DNA of 64,000 nucleotides from Isoetes taiwanensis (lineage: Eukaryota; Streptophyta; Lycopodiopsida; Isoetales; Isoetaceae). Positions within the stretch are counted from its first letter, which is position 1. The number at the start of each line of letters is the position of its first letter. Made by a program: the position numbers and the translations under genes. Location: NCBI GenBank assembly GCA_021234155.1, contig JAJEKV010000130.1:577658-641657 (forward strand), given 5' to 3'. Below, piece by piece: positions 39,701 through 50,793 of this stretch. Under the pieces are notes generated by a model that saw nothing but the letters and a program-made list of their open reading frames with translations, did no database searches and had not been told where the DNA came from.

Positions 39701-42225
39701 AAACGTAGAGAAGAGCATATCATTGATAGGTTTGCTTATCGGATCTTCTCAAAAACCGATGAAGAAATGTTTATTTCAGATTCAAAGCATTTGAGTTGCT
39801 TCGGAGCCGCCTGTGGTAAGATTCGCTACTGTGGTTTTTTATTTTATCAGAACGAATCGTTGTTCTTGGTTAAGACCTTTGAGTTTACTGAGTTGTTTTC
39901 GCCTCCGGTGGCCTCTTTTTTCGCGAGTTTTTCCTCCTCCGCGTTCACGACACCATAAGAGCCCGGCCCCGCCAACCCATGAGGAAAACGCGCTTTGAAC
40001 GTGTTGATTGCTGCACCCAAGACCATGTCCTCGCTCGTCAGCTCGACTCGAATTTTTTCACAGAAATGCTGGAATTAATGTTTTTCATTGCAATGAGGTG
40101 AGTTTATGATGGAAACATGCAAATCGCGCCGAATTTTGAACCATGGTCTTTAAACTCAGATATTTAGTCCAGCCTATGAATGAAATATTTAACTAACATC
40201 GCGATCTTCTTACATTCTCGCCATGCGAATACACAAGATTTGACATATAGATAAATCGTAAAGTGGCTGGGTAAGCAGGGTCTCTATCAATGCGGCGGTA
40301 ATCATCATGACATATTTTTATCCAGTATTCTGATTTACAAAAATACTAAGGTCTCCACTCGAGATAGCTATCACTCATGAAGATGCCTATTATTTGTTGG
40401 TTCGTTTCTTAATGCAGTACAAACAGGAGCAAATAGGTCGTTTTGGCTTCCAGCGGTCGGATTAGAATCATCTCTACTGGAGGTGAGGCACCCATGATTT
40501 GATCTCATTTATGCTATGCCCGCTTTTTGCGAAAGGTTTCATCCACGACTGGTATTTGAAAGAGTATGACTTACCGCGCTAACATGTAGAATATTTCTTT
40601 TGCCGCGATGGTTCAATGGAAACTAAAATAGCGGACTGCCATTTTTCTCGATGTGAATTGACCCAGCCTTTCTATTATATGCACCGGAAAATCATTCTTT
40701 TATGCTTTGTCCCGCACGTTCTATGCTTCTTATGTAAAAACGTTTTTGCGCGCGCCTTGGCAGAAAAAGTTTTGAACATAAGGATAAAGCTTCTTCGGCC
40801 TTTGGTGGCCGGCTTTTTAGGTACTGTATCAGCATCCTAAAGCTTTTTATATGGATTAAACTCTTTTCTTCTAATGGTTACCGAAAAGCCATAAATGAAG
40901 AGCACTTGATCTAGAAATTCGGTCTATTCAGATGGTTCAGAACTTTAAATTTATTGGTGAGGCCAGGTTAATTGTTGATTCCCACGTCCCCACCGTCCTA
41001 CTTTAGGTATAAGACACCGGATTATTGATAAACGTGCTTCAATAGTAGCAACATTATACTGCGCAGTAGCTTCAATGGCCTATAAACGAAGAGGTACTTT
41101 GAACTTTAAGTTTCTAACCATAAAAATGAAGATTTACCCTGCCCAGATTTGAGCATTCATTTTTGGTGATCTTAGTATGCAATTTAGCATGAGGCTATAT
41201 CATTTGTATCATAGTGCTTTTTGTAATACTTTCGGCGCTGTGTAAGGGACTCAATTGTCAATCAATCCGTAATTGATGTTCTCAAATTGTTCGGCCGCGT
41301 AGGTCCATTTCCACAGCTAAATGATCGGCCAAGGATCTCATCCGTTGATATTTTATTTTCATGTACAAACCATGTGTCCTCCGCTAGAACCAAGTTTGCT
41401 AACGCAAACGAACACAAAAGGCCAACCCTATTTGCGTGACATAAGTCTTGAACCTCCCCTTCCGCGACAACAAGCAAAGACATATTCGGTCGTATAAAGG
41501 ATGGTGCAATTCAAGATCCCTTCATGCAACACGAGTAATTACGAATACCTCATCTCGATTTGATCATCATATGGTCCTCCTTTTTGTTCTTACATAATTG
41601 GAATGCTAATGCACGCCTACATCTACAAAGTAAACAATCACGCACGCTATCAACCGGTATTTTCAGCCATCAGCCAAGCCTCCGCTATCCCAAACTCGCT
41701 GAACCTTTTGTATTCAACATCTCGGAAACGTAAGAAAAGGCTCATTGAATTTAGATGCAAGGGAAACCCATGCAAAGCTGATTACTGAGTAGTTTTTTTA
41801 TGCCGCTTTGCTTAGTGTTTCAACTGGTTGATATCCGGCGAACCGAGGTGGCGCCTCTGCATCATCCTCTCCCGCGGACCAAATATTTGTTTCATCATGT
41901 TGATTTCTATCCAGTACGTATATTTATAAAGATATCCTGCTCATGCATTTTGTGGTGTATCATTTCCACGACCTTTTAATATGGATGGCCTATGGCCACT
42001 TAAAGAGCCAGCTATGTCCTGCCGTAATGATAGTATGCGTATGTAGTAGAGAATGGTTGGAATTACACAGAGATTAGAGCTCCAAGAGAGGTGATTTAAC
42101 CAAACGTGCGATTCAACCTTTGCGAGTTCTTTAGCTATTGTGAACTAAATCAATATTCAGCAAATTCAGCCTTGCTGATATTATACTTTGCCATCATTTC
42201 TTTTATTAAAATGAGTGGCTTTGTG
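36760..42225. other. Gene-poor spacer with small hairpins
   Basis: No supported gene. The frame at 37,078-37,284 (plus) reads ENLEAVELLLDTFFTASVVL with a later YPWKLLCMDNFSAVVGNG and could be an exon relic, without recognisable family. Two similar hairpins based on CAGGC...GCCTGTG lie at about 38,396-38,415 and 38,516-38,532. AGAGCATATCATTG is repeated at about 39,657 and 39,713. Confidence 0.4.
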
Positions 42226-42229
42226 GTGA

Positions 42230-42263
42230 GGAACGCCGCATATGCAGACGCATGCGGCGTTCC
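42230..42263. repeat. Perfect 12-bp inverted repeat
   Basis: GGAACGCCGCAT at 42,230-42,241 and its exact complement ATGCGGCGTTCC at 42,252-42,263 flank a 10-base loop. It lies in otherwise AT-rich DNA with no adjacent gene. Confidence 0.75.
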
Positions 42264-43479
42264 ATCTCCCCCTTGCGGGACGCTTGGATTTTTTTTGAAT
42301 GGGCGGAATGTTTGGTATCCTTCAAGCCTTGAAAGCGAGGGAGCGTCAATCCGTGTAAATATCCGCCATAGCTGCTCCACATACCGGCCATATCCATGAA
42401 GCCCAGCTGAGTTCCGGCTGCCAGAGGAGCCCCATATTCGAAGTCATCTCTTTTGGCAAAGCTTCACATTTTGGCAAAGTTTCACATCTGCATCGGCATC
42501 ATTTTGCAGTTCGCTTCAGCATTTCAAAGCTTACATTTTTCTGGTTCTCGATTCTGTTGGCTTTTTTGTGGACAACAGTGGTATCTCCTGAACAATTTCC
42601 TTTGTTTCTTGATATATTTGGGCACAACAGGTACATTTGCATTTTCTTCATAAGAATCGTGAATCTAAGTTGATGAACACTGATTTTCAGTCTCGGGTAG
42701 CAGCTGCACAGCGGCTAATTCATGCACTAGGGTAAGGTCTGCTCCAAGAATGGTTTGCTGCGACATGATCCGTGCTAAAGCATCATATGATTTATCAGAA
42801 ACTCTGATTCAGGTCTGTGTTGATATGTTTCACCGTTAGTGAGAACTTGCTTTTTACAAATTTTCGTTGCCTAATTTGTGTCATGTGCATTGCGGGATGC
42901 CAAGGAATGGGTGATGGAAACAAATGTAACAAGCCTGATAGACATAGCCAACTTATTTTAGCCAGCAAGGTTTAGAGTGAGCTCTTTCACGGTTCCACCT
43001 TATGAAATCCATCTGTAAATGGTTATCTAGATCTCTATTCAGTATATAGGGAGCAACAATTCATGAACATGGGAGGCATAAGAAGGACAAAGAAGGAAAT
43101 TTCACCAAAGCCTGTTCGTGCAAAACTAACATTTTCGCGCCAGTGGGCTCTAAACGAGCAATCATCTTCATCTTAGCAAACTGGATTTTTCTGTCAGGCG
43201 CGTACGCCTTCTCAAAGGCAATTTCATCACTGCCATTGAAATAAAATCACATTGCTACTCTTGCGCCTGGAGACAGCAAAGAATAATGGGCGGAAAAAGG
43301 CACATATTTCTCCCGTGTTCTTATTTATGCCTCCCTGAAAATGCACTGATGTGGTCTGAAGTGGGTATTGGTTATTAAATGTACTTGGATTAGACTTTAT
43401 ATTCTTCCCAAAATTCATGAACATGGAGAATTGTTCATGGTATATGAATTCTTTTGCCCAATGGTCTGGACAAACATCC

Positions 43480-44040
43480 TTTAATGCTAAAGCGAAGTAC
43501 TTCCCTGGTCCTCATAAGTTCACCATTGTCAATGGTTTAGCCGCAGCCTACTGCAATGGAGAATCTGTTATTCACAGGAATGCAGCCAGCAATGTAATGC
43601 TCGATAATAACTTTAACGCTCGGCTTGGAGACTGGAATTTGCAGATTGCTGAGCAAATTTATGAACCCGGAAAATACTATTACGTGGAACATCTTGCTGG
43701 CAGTATTGGCCCCTGAAGCCGTGCAAACAGGGAGGTCAACAGACAAGTTCACGTGTTCAGCTTTGAGCGGTGGACGTTAGAGGTTGTTTAGGCAGACAAG
43801 CATCAAATGATGTATTGCTGATGACGAGGTTGTTCGGTGGACTGTCGGAACTTGCACAGATGATAAACTTGGCGGATGCCGCCGACCCCTGCTTCGGAAG
43901 CGCTGGAAGTTTATGACGTTCATGAAAATGAAACCATGTTGCATGCGCTGGGTCCAGCCTGAACCACGCGTAGCAGGCTATCAATGCAGCAGTTGTGAAG
44001 ATATTAGCAGGTGAAATACACACTTCAGGCCCGGGAGCAG
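43480..44040 (+). pseudogene. L-type lectin receptor-like kinase pseudogene (kinase domain)
   Basis: Successive pieces spell the C-terminal half of a LecRLK kinase domain. PHKFTIVNGLAAAY is the helix before the catalytic loop. SVIHRNAASNVMLDNNFNAR followed by LGDW is the catalytic and activation loop. LAPEAVQTGRSTDK at 43,706-43,747 is the APE motif, in a shifted frame. VFSFERWTLEVV corresponds to DVFSFGAVTLEVV. LADAADPCFG at about 43,870-43,900, a PEPR segment at about 43,960 and VVKILAGE at about 43,992-44,015 follow. The phrase NVMLDNNFNARLGD is characteristic of lectin-type plasma-membrane receptor kinases of plants. The catalytic Asp of HRD is Asn, the following Lys is missing, DFG reads DWN, and there are several frameshifts and stops, so the copy is dead. 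No lectin or transmembrane part was found upstream. Confidence 0.75.
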
Positions 44041-44905
44041 CCTTCTTCGCTCTCTCACATCAGATATACCATTTAAGACTATACCATTTAAGATATCTGT
44101 TGAAGATCTGCTGGTCGGAGTCCGCGAAGCTAACATCAGCAACTCCTCAGGAAATCAGCAACTGTTCTCCAGTGAAGAGACCACTTCTTTAGGCAGCAAA
44201 TGCAGTTAACGAAAATATACCGGAACTCCTTGCTGTTAAGTGAGGGAAGCTGGCAGACGCATTATGTCGGAGAGTCTCATGCAGGCAACAAGTTTCATGT
44301 AAATGCAGATGTAAGATCTATTGCAGATATAATGCCCTGGTTGTTCATATTGTATTTTGCTTGAACCCATTTTAGATGAGATTCTATTAAAATGTCATCA
44401 TTGTAGAGAGCTTGATGGCATATCTCAGACAACAATGAAAAGGTGCAAAAATAGTGATGATTCGATCTTCCATGTACCCTCACATTTTGTTATCATCAAT
44501 GTTTTATATATATGGATGTTACTCCTTCCATGAAAGTCATCTCCACAAAGTTGGACAGAGTTAACAAAAATATAAATGTGGTGTTCTGTATCTTTGCACC
44601 ACCATAAATTCATTTTCTTTTGATGCATGCTTGGTATTAATTAGTTGTGTTATTCACATCGAAGAGTTTTATCTCTCTCTATAGACCATACATTGCTGGA
44701 TAGTCCAATATGTATATCTTCTATAACCATTAGCAGTATGGGAAGTCCACTTAGCCATGGTCTGCTCGCTTCAAAGCCTTTTGCTTCATCTCCATGTTCA
44801 CCGTAGAGTTCGCTAACCCCTTCTTGAGAATTATTTTCTTATCTATCTTTTCATAATAGAAGATGAGCGCTCTTCAATGATTTTTAGAACCATATTATTT
44901 GGCTC
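44041..44905. other. Spacer after the kinase relic
   Basis: No gene is seen. The first 150 bases may be the decayed C-terminal tail of the receptor kinase (frame 43,995-44,192). Confidence 0.4.
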
Positions 44906-44910
44906 AAACG

Positions 44911-45113
44911 AGAACTATTTTTATGTAGTTCTTGTTGAATGTTATTTCCAGCTCAAAACAATGGCATGGAATGTAGCTTTTATTGTACACATACAGTTTT
45001 CCAAGCTACACTTGCACAATGTTAAGGTAAGATTTAAGCTTCTAGATTATTAGTTTCTTTTTGAGCCAATAATCCATTTCTGCTTATCGATGAACCTTTC
45101 TTTGTCAAGTAAT
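44911..45113. repeat. Direct repeat copy 1 of a 0.9-kb-spaced pair
   Basis: Shares with 45,818-46,030, in order: AGAACTATTTT, TATGTAGTTCT, GAATGTTATTTCC, GGAATGTA, TTGTACACATA, GTAAGATTTAAG, and CCATTTC followed by GCTTATC. Indels separate the copies throughout. Confidence 0.65.
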
Positions 45114-45817
45114 ACGTAACGAAAAGCTTCGGCATTTTCTCTCACCTTCAATCACGGGCCATACGCATTTCAGAAACAATTTAGTGCCTCATGGTAAATG
45201 TGTTTCGGTTGATCACTTATATGCCTAGCAACCGTGAACCACAAGCGCACCAACTACGCAAGCCTCCTCGATGAACAGAACATGTTGTAACTTTATCTCT
45301 GGCCCCGCCTAAGCATGCATTCATTCATGGAACCTCGCAGTTGCAAAGCTCTTGCAATAATCGCGGTAAAATTTCTTCCAACAATTTTCCTAGCAACTAG
45401 CCTAATCACAAGCCACCACCAGATTCCGCCTACAAACAAAAGTCGGCAGCAGCCTTTTATCCTGTATCATTTGCCTATTTAACATGCACCCACCATCAAG
45501 CATACCGACATTTAAAAGCATACTATCTCTATTAAGCTTTGCACTAAGGTGCCCATCATATGATCTCTACACCTGCTGCATCCATCTCTAGATATATGCA
45601 GCATTTCCAGCTGCAGCTCACCACCATTCCCACACAAGGCCATAACATTATAACCTGTCGCTATCACGCATCTAAAACGACATTTGGTTGTTTTACCAAA
45701 TGTAGGAGAAAGTGATGGAATGGTTGCGCCTCTAAGAGAGGAAACAAGTGGTGTTGACTAGCTTCCCAAAAGAGATTCCAAATTGGCTATTTGCGGAAAA
45801 AGTTAATGTCCCCATAG

Positions 45818-46030
45818 AGAACTATTTTATGTAGTTCTGTGAATGTTATTTCCGCTCAACAATAGTATTGGAATGTACCGCTTTGGTTGTACACATATTT
45901 CCAAATTAATGACATTCCATGGAGCTATACTTAGTAATGTTATGTAAGATTTAAGTTTAGATTATATTAGTTCTTCTGAGTCAATGAAGCCATTTCGCTT
46001 ATCAAGAACTCTTTTCTTTTGTTGCATACA
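45818..46030. repeat. Direct repeat copy 2 of a 0.9-kb-spaced pair
   Basis: Partner of 44,911-45,113. Where copy 1 has TTCCAGCTC, TGTAGCTTTT and TTTCTGCTT, this copy has TTCCGCTC, TGTACCGCTTT and TTTCGCTT. The differences repeatedly create CGC words. Confidence 0.65.
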
Positions 46031-47535
46031 TAATCAAAAGCCACTCTATTACATCTATAGGCATAATTACATTTTGTAGCTCTTATTGCACCTTATAAAG
46101 TCCATTACCCTAGCCATTCCATCAAAGTTCAATGTCTCTAAGCATTGTCGCGGCACACGCTTCTAGTAACTATTATCTTCAATTCCACGTGAAGAAACCA
46201 TATTTATTTGTCACATTACGAAATTGCATTGATGAACTATACTGTATAACTAGACATGGTTTGTAAACTTTTTGGCCCACATATCGATATTGATTTCTCG
46301 TGAATTGGTTTTGCACCACCTCTAAAAATCATACTACTCAATTTTAGTCCTACGGGCCTTTGAAGGCGTGAGGCAAATGAACCTTCAAAATTTGAGCTGA
46401 AAACTCCATTTCCACCGGCAGTGGATGTGGGCTACCAAGGTAGGTAGGAAAAACTTGTATCCTAGGATTGACATCTCTAATAACAAACCAGAATCAAAGG
46501 CCCAAAGCCTGGTGGCGCAGAACCTTCTTGCAATTCATGGAGGTAGACTGGAAATAGTGCTTAGCGAGGAGGTTGTGTTTCAAAATAATATGCCCAGCGA
46601 AGCTGCAAACACGTTTTGATGGAGCTGCTCCTGCTGTTGACAATCATCTAGACATGTCCAACAGTGAACTAGCTGTATCTACAAGACCTCAAAATCCTCC
46701 TCACATTGTATAGGCTTCAAGTGCTATACCTTTTGGCATTGAATGGTACCTTGAATAGTACAGATTCAAACATTCAAAAGTCAAACTCGTTACGTGTGTG
46801 TCTACATCACAAATCTTTGACATCCTGGATTACATTTTCAAACATCACCCAACCACAAAACAATGACCTTTGGCATCAACATCTATACATTTACAAATGT
46901 CGCTAACTCTCGTTTCTAATAATCATTTATAACACGATTTTAGACATTAAACACCACGAGCGGTGCGAATATATCACTATCGCGAGTAAATGCATACAGA
47001 TTATTGTAGCCGTGGTGGATAAAAGTCGTCAACCCATCAGCAGTATAAGGTCGATGCATTGAGTGGCGACTGCTCTGCGGATGCCACCGCAGCGGCACGC
47101 GAACCCAGCCATAGGAGATCTGAATCAGTTAGTGGCGGATGTCGTGTCAACATCAACAGATAACCAGGAGTTCAACAGATAACTAGAGTGAGCATTTCCT
47201 TATTGGGCCCCCTAGTGATATGGCATCAAATCTGGTCTTCCACCATGCATCAACGATCAGATATGATGCAAGGGGGACTGAATAAGGAAGGCTAGCCCTA
47301 GAGGTGGATAAAGTCATGTCAATGCAAGAGGCCTTATGGAAGATAAGGCCAACTAGTGGTGGATATTTTTCATTCACCACATTTGACATGGCCCCAGTGC
47401 AGGATGTAAAATATTGCGTCCAACAAATCTGGTCATGCAAGATCAAGCCTTCTTGGTGCCAAGACAAACAAACATGGGCGTCAATCTTGTAAGGCATTTC
47501 ATAATCTGGCCAGATGATTTCATCTCTTGTAGCAC
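46031..47535. other. Spacer with weak open frames
   Basis: No supported gene. The frame 46,425-46,619 (plus) contains AQNLLAIHGGRLEIVLSEEV, and a shifted continuation reads FDGAAPAVDNHLDMSNSEL, which could be another degenerate exon. The 149-codon minus frame 47,183-47,632 is the shadow of plus-strand exon-like sequence. Confidence 0.35.
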
Positions 47536-47642
47536 ATGGGTGAGAACAGCAAGGGCGAATATTATCCTGATTTAACAAAACAACATGTAAATTGTGTTCT
47601 GAAAAAACACTTTGCCTTATCCAATGATCCATTCTATAATGG
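47536..47642 (+). CDS. Possible upstream exon of the membrane glycoprotein gene
   Basis: A plus-strand frame reads GENSKGEYYPDLTKQHVNCV then LKKHFALSNDPFYNG and ends at a good donor (GG|GTAAGAG, donor at about 47,643). The next long frame begins about 180 bases on, so a normal-sized intron would join them. The exon start cannot be fixed because stops lie just upstream. Its presence would explain why the main frame lacks a signal peptide. Confidence 0.35.
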
Positions 47643-47794
47643 GTAAGAGGTCATATCTTGCCCTTTGGTTTTGAGTTAATGATAATATTACGAGTCAGGA
47701 GGGTGAAATAGCCTGACAAGAAACTTTGTAATGAGAGTGGTAAGGAATGAGAATGGTAGGATGGTTATGTTCACGCACCAGAGCCACATGTTGA

Positions 47795-49021
47795 GGGATC
47801 CTTCCGTCAAGGTGGCAATGTGACATTGTTGCAAACATGACAGTCAATTGGGGTTTGAGCATCAGAAGCTGCAGCTCGCTTTATGATAAGGGACCAAACA
47901 TATGTCGTTACACAAGTCAGATTATCGCTTCAAAGGAAGGTGGTAATGTCACCTTCAAGGTTCTCCTAGCAGAAGTACCCTTTATGAAGAATGGCATTGC
48001 TAGTGATGTTAAGTATCTTATTAATTGGGTAAGCAATGCCAACACCTCTGGAGCAGTGGGAGAAAAATGGCAAATTGAGAAGAGGAATGAAGATAGCTGG
48101 TACTACTTTAATCCTCTTCTTGATACTACCTGCAGCAATAAGATGTCAATAGGCTATATACCTGATATGGCTGCTTTTTTGCATAACAGCTATGTAGAAT
48201 GCAGCTGTGTGGGTAATGTATGTATCAAGATAAGATATTCTTATCCAATTTACACGGGGGTTTTCAAAGATGCAGGTGGTTGTAAGGATCTTAACTCTTA
48301 CTGGTTACCATTAAGTGGTGGAGTATGGCTCTACTCTTATAGTACCAAATCAAATGTTTTTCATTACATCAACTCCATTGTCGAGTTGGATGGCATGAAT
48401 GACACTACTGTCGCAAAAATGGATGCTTTCCGGATCTGTTTTGAGGGATTTATAGACAGCAACAAAACTCAAAGCATCCAGGATGCTTGTCCTAATTATA
48501 ACTTTATCAAATATAATGAAACATATTCGAGTTCTAATCTGCAGATAGTATACTACGCACATCTAGTCTCTCAAAGTGTTCAGAAAGCTGTAGAAAGTGG
48601 GGATGACTGCCAAGAGGGCAGTGCAACTGATAAGGTATGCTCCTCTGACCTTCTAACTGATCTTGAAAAGCAAGAAATACGCGGCATAATAGCAAAATCC
48701 GGGCAGTTGCAAGAAGTAAGGGATTATGCCAAAAATCAATGGCAAAGCATAGCCTCCAAACGCCACACAGTTTACTTGGATATCATAACAGCTTTGTTGG
48801 CTGTGCTTACTACAACAACAATTATTTTTAGTGAGGCATTGGTGACAACAGAGCAGAAGATTGTTGACTGTGTCCACTGGATTTTCAGGATGTTCAAAGC
48901 TAAAAGGGAAATGGTAGATGGAATAGAAGGAGAGAGAAAAGATAATAGAAATTTGTCTTCATGGATGATCATTGCTGGCAGAGAAGCAATAAGGCTTGTT
49001 CTATTGGTTGGAGTGATGTAA
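47795..49021 (+). CDS. Putative multi-pass membrane glycoprotein, family not recognised
   Basis: This is the longest intact frame in the window: 394 codons from the ATG at 47,837 to TAA at 49,019-49,021. The frame is open upstream to about 47,795 (reading QCDIVANM before the Met), so the real exon may begin earlier. Residues 1-305 look extracytoplasmic, with eleven cysteines (including CSCVGNVC at 122-129) and five N-glycosylation sequons (N37, N69, N188, N209, N227). Residues 312-332 (VYLDIITALLAVLTTTTIIF) form a clear membrane segment. A basic, charged stretch, RMFKAKREMVDG, follows, and a second hydrophobic segment begins at about 376. There is no signal peptide at the annotated Met, in line with an upstream exon. 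Codon use is ordinary and the sequence is free of the CG-rich words seen around it. I recognise no domain and do not propose a function. Confidence 0.65.
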   Translation, partial: GILPSRWQCDIVANMTVNWGLSIRSCSSLYDKGPNICRYTSQIIASKEGGNVTFKVLLAEVPFMKNGIASDVKYLINWVSNANTSGAVGEKWQIEKRNEDSWYYFNPLLDTTCSNKMSIGYIPDMAAFLHNSYVECSCVGNVCIKIRYSYPIYTGVFKDAGGCKDLNSYWLPLSGGVWLYSYSTKSNVFHYINSIVELDGMNDTTVAKMDAFRICFEGFIDSNKTQSIQDACPNYNFIKYNETYSSSNLQIVYYAHLVSQSVQKAVESGDDCQEGSATDKVCSSDLLTDLEKQEIRGIIAKSGQLQEVRDYAKNQWQSIASKRHTVYLDIITALLAVLTTTTIIFSEALVTTEQKIVDCVHWIFRMFKAKREMVDGIEGERKDNRNLSSWMIIAGREAIRLVLLVGVM

Positions 49022-49038
49022 GAATGAAATTATTATAA

Positions 49039-49324
49039 TGCTTGGAAGAGCTTGCGGCAGTGAGATTGAAACCACAGGGCTGCTTGGAGTCAAACTTATC
49101 ACTACCAAGCAAGGAAGAACATGGTATTTCTTGTCACCACTACTTCAACTATTGAGGTGAAAACTATAAACACTACGCTTATTTGTCTCAGCGCCATCCT
49201 CTTGCCATACCTGTTAGTTGTAATGTACTTTAGCCACTCACATGTGAAGCAAAGTCCTCTACTTGCAAATACCAAGGCCAGTAAAACCAAGGTAAACAGT
49301 TTGGAAGAGCCACCTCTTCCTTGA
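49039..49324 (+). CDS. Likely 3' continuation of the membrane glycoprotein gene
   Basis: Two overlapping plus-strand readings lie just after the stop at 49,021. One (about 49,039-49,161) contains ETTGLLGVKLITTKQGRTW. The other (49,121-49,324, in the same frame as the main reading) contains TINTTLICLSAILLPYLLVV followed by MYFSHSHVKQS, a strong transmembrane segment with a basic flank, and ends at 49,322-49,324. Either a short intron or an indel could join these to the upstream frame. If joined, the protein would have two or three membrane segments near its C-terminus. Confidence 0.35.
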
Positions 49325-49772
49325 AAATGGGTATATAATTTGATTAGTAGGCTAAGCCTTTCATTTAGAGCCTTTCATTTAAGTTTAAACCCAATATTTG
49401 CTTGTGATGTTTTTTTTATCCTTCTTTGATGTACCATTCTCCACTACACTGCTCTGTTCTAGACATACTCTGCTCTGAACATACTCTGTTTCTAGCCCAT
49501 GGCCATACTTTACTTCGTGGAATTCCTGTCCATAGCTTGTTTAGCCTGCAAAATGGCTGTAGCCTTGCAGAAAAATGCCATAGCCATAGTTCTGTGTATC
49601 TTTCATTGTGCAGAGACTAGCATAACAAAACTAGAAGAAGAAGCCGCAACCATAGAAACAGAAAAGCCGAAGCCATAGCCAGATCCGGCACAGCAAGGAT
49701 GATGGGCATGGGTGGTAGGGCTGCAGGGCACAGGGGATAAAGTCACAGGGGAAAAGGCCGTAGTTGTTCTTC

Positions 49773-50793
49773 TTAAGGCTTTGATTCATCCTCAAGAACA
49801 TCCCAAATCGTCCCCAAAAGCTCTGAATCTGGAAAAAAAAAAGTTGAGGACTCACCAGAAGCTTCCGCCAGATCATATATAGCAAGTTGAACATGGTTGA
49901 TGCTATCCTTCAACAGGTCCCATTGACAACGCTCATGCGAGAACACATACATGAAGTACTTTGAAATGCTTAAACTCGTTTCCCATAAAATTTCGACATC
50001 AACTGAACCACTTTGATCCATTGTGAGTGTGAGCAGTCTAAACATCTGAAAAAGTAGAGATCCCAAACATCTTTGGTTATCGAACCTCTGTGATAGAGTG
50101 CTTCTGCCAGCATTTTGCCTCCTGAAATTGACTGTTTAGCATGTAGAATTAACATAAAGACACTGTTATTCATCTATACATAAACAGGTAGAAGAATGAT
50201 GATCTTCTAGAAACATTATATTGGGATTTATAGTGCGATGGCATGCCACTTTTTAGTAACATCGCCAAGGAAGAAACTAGAATTTGCATGATCAAACTTT
50301 CTTGTTTACTACATTTGCAACATCCTTAGCAATAATTCATATGCTCATGTTGCATCATGCCAAAAGCATGAAATATTTTAATTGTAATCCTATACCTGAC
50401 TCTAAGTAGAAATAATCATTCTCTTGCACATCCAAAAAATGTTGCTACAAAAATACCCTAGCAGAAATGCAGAGCAATCAAACCACGAATTTATTATTCA
50501 TGGCATATAAATAGAACCTATGCAAATGAGAAGCAAACAATCACCATAACTGATGCATGTTACCTCTTGCTCTTGTAGTAAAACCACTGAAGAATAGAGC
50601 TTGTGCTCCGTAAACTCTTTACCTATAAAGGAGTACATTGATGGATGAGAGTATCCATGTGTGCCATAACAAAAATTTCAAGAATGCAAACACGCAAAAT
50701 GGCAAAGATAATTAGTTAGATACCGCCACCCAAAGTAGTTTTTGCCTTCACAAATCATATGTTCCTTGGCACGGTCAAATATTCTCAATTGCC
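49773..50793 (-). CDS. Multi-exon gene fragment, product not recognised
   Basis: Minus-strand segments bounded by splice-like signals, in transcript order: 50,793-50,729 (after TGTAG; LRIFDRAKEHMICEGKNYFG), 50,622-50,564 (after TATAG, before GTAAC; GKEFTEHKLYSSVVLLQEQE), 50,121-50,086 (after TTCAG; EAKCWQKHSITE) and the terminal segment 50,045-49,773 (after a pyrimidine-rich CTCTACTTTTTCAG; MFRLLTLTMDQSGSVDVEIL through AIYDLAEASGESS to stop). An earlier mini-exon may lie at 51,050-51,027 (HVYPQSSE, donor GTGAG). The gap between the last two is only 40 bases, short for an intron, so 50,121-49,773 may instead be one exon with an indel (alternative reading KMLAEALYHRGSITKDVW). I recognise no domain. 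The start lies upstream and was not found. Confidence 0.4.

Noticed and set aside
47183-47632. 149-codon minus-strand open frame
   Set aside because: It is the reverse-strand shadow of plus-strand exon-like sequence ending in a good splice donor, and its translation has no recognisable feature.
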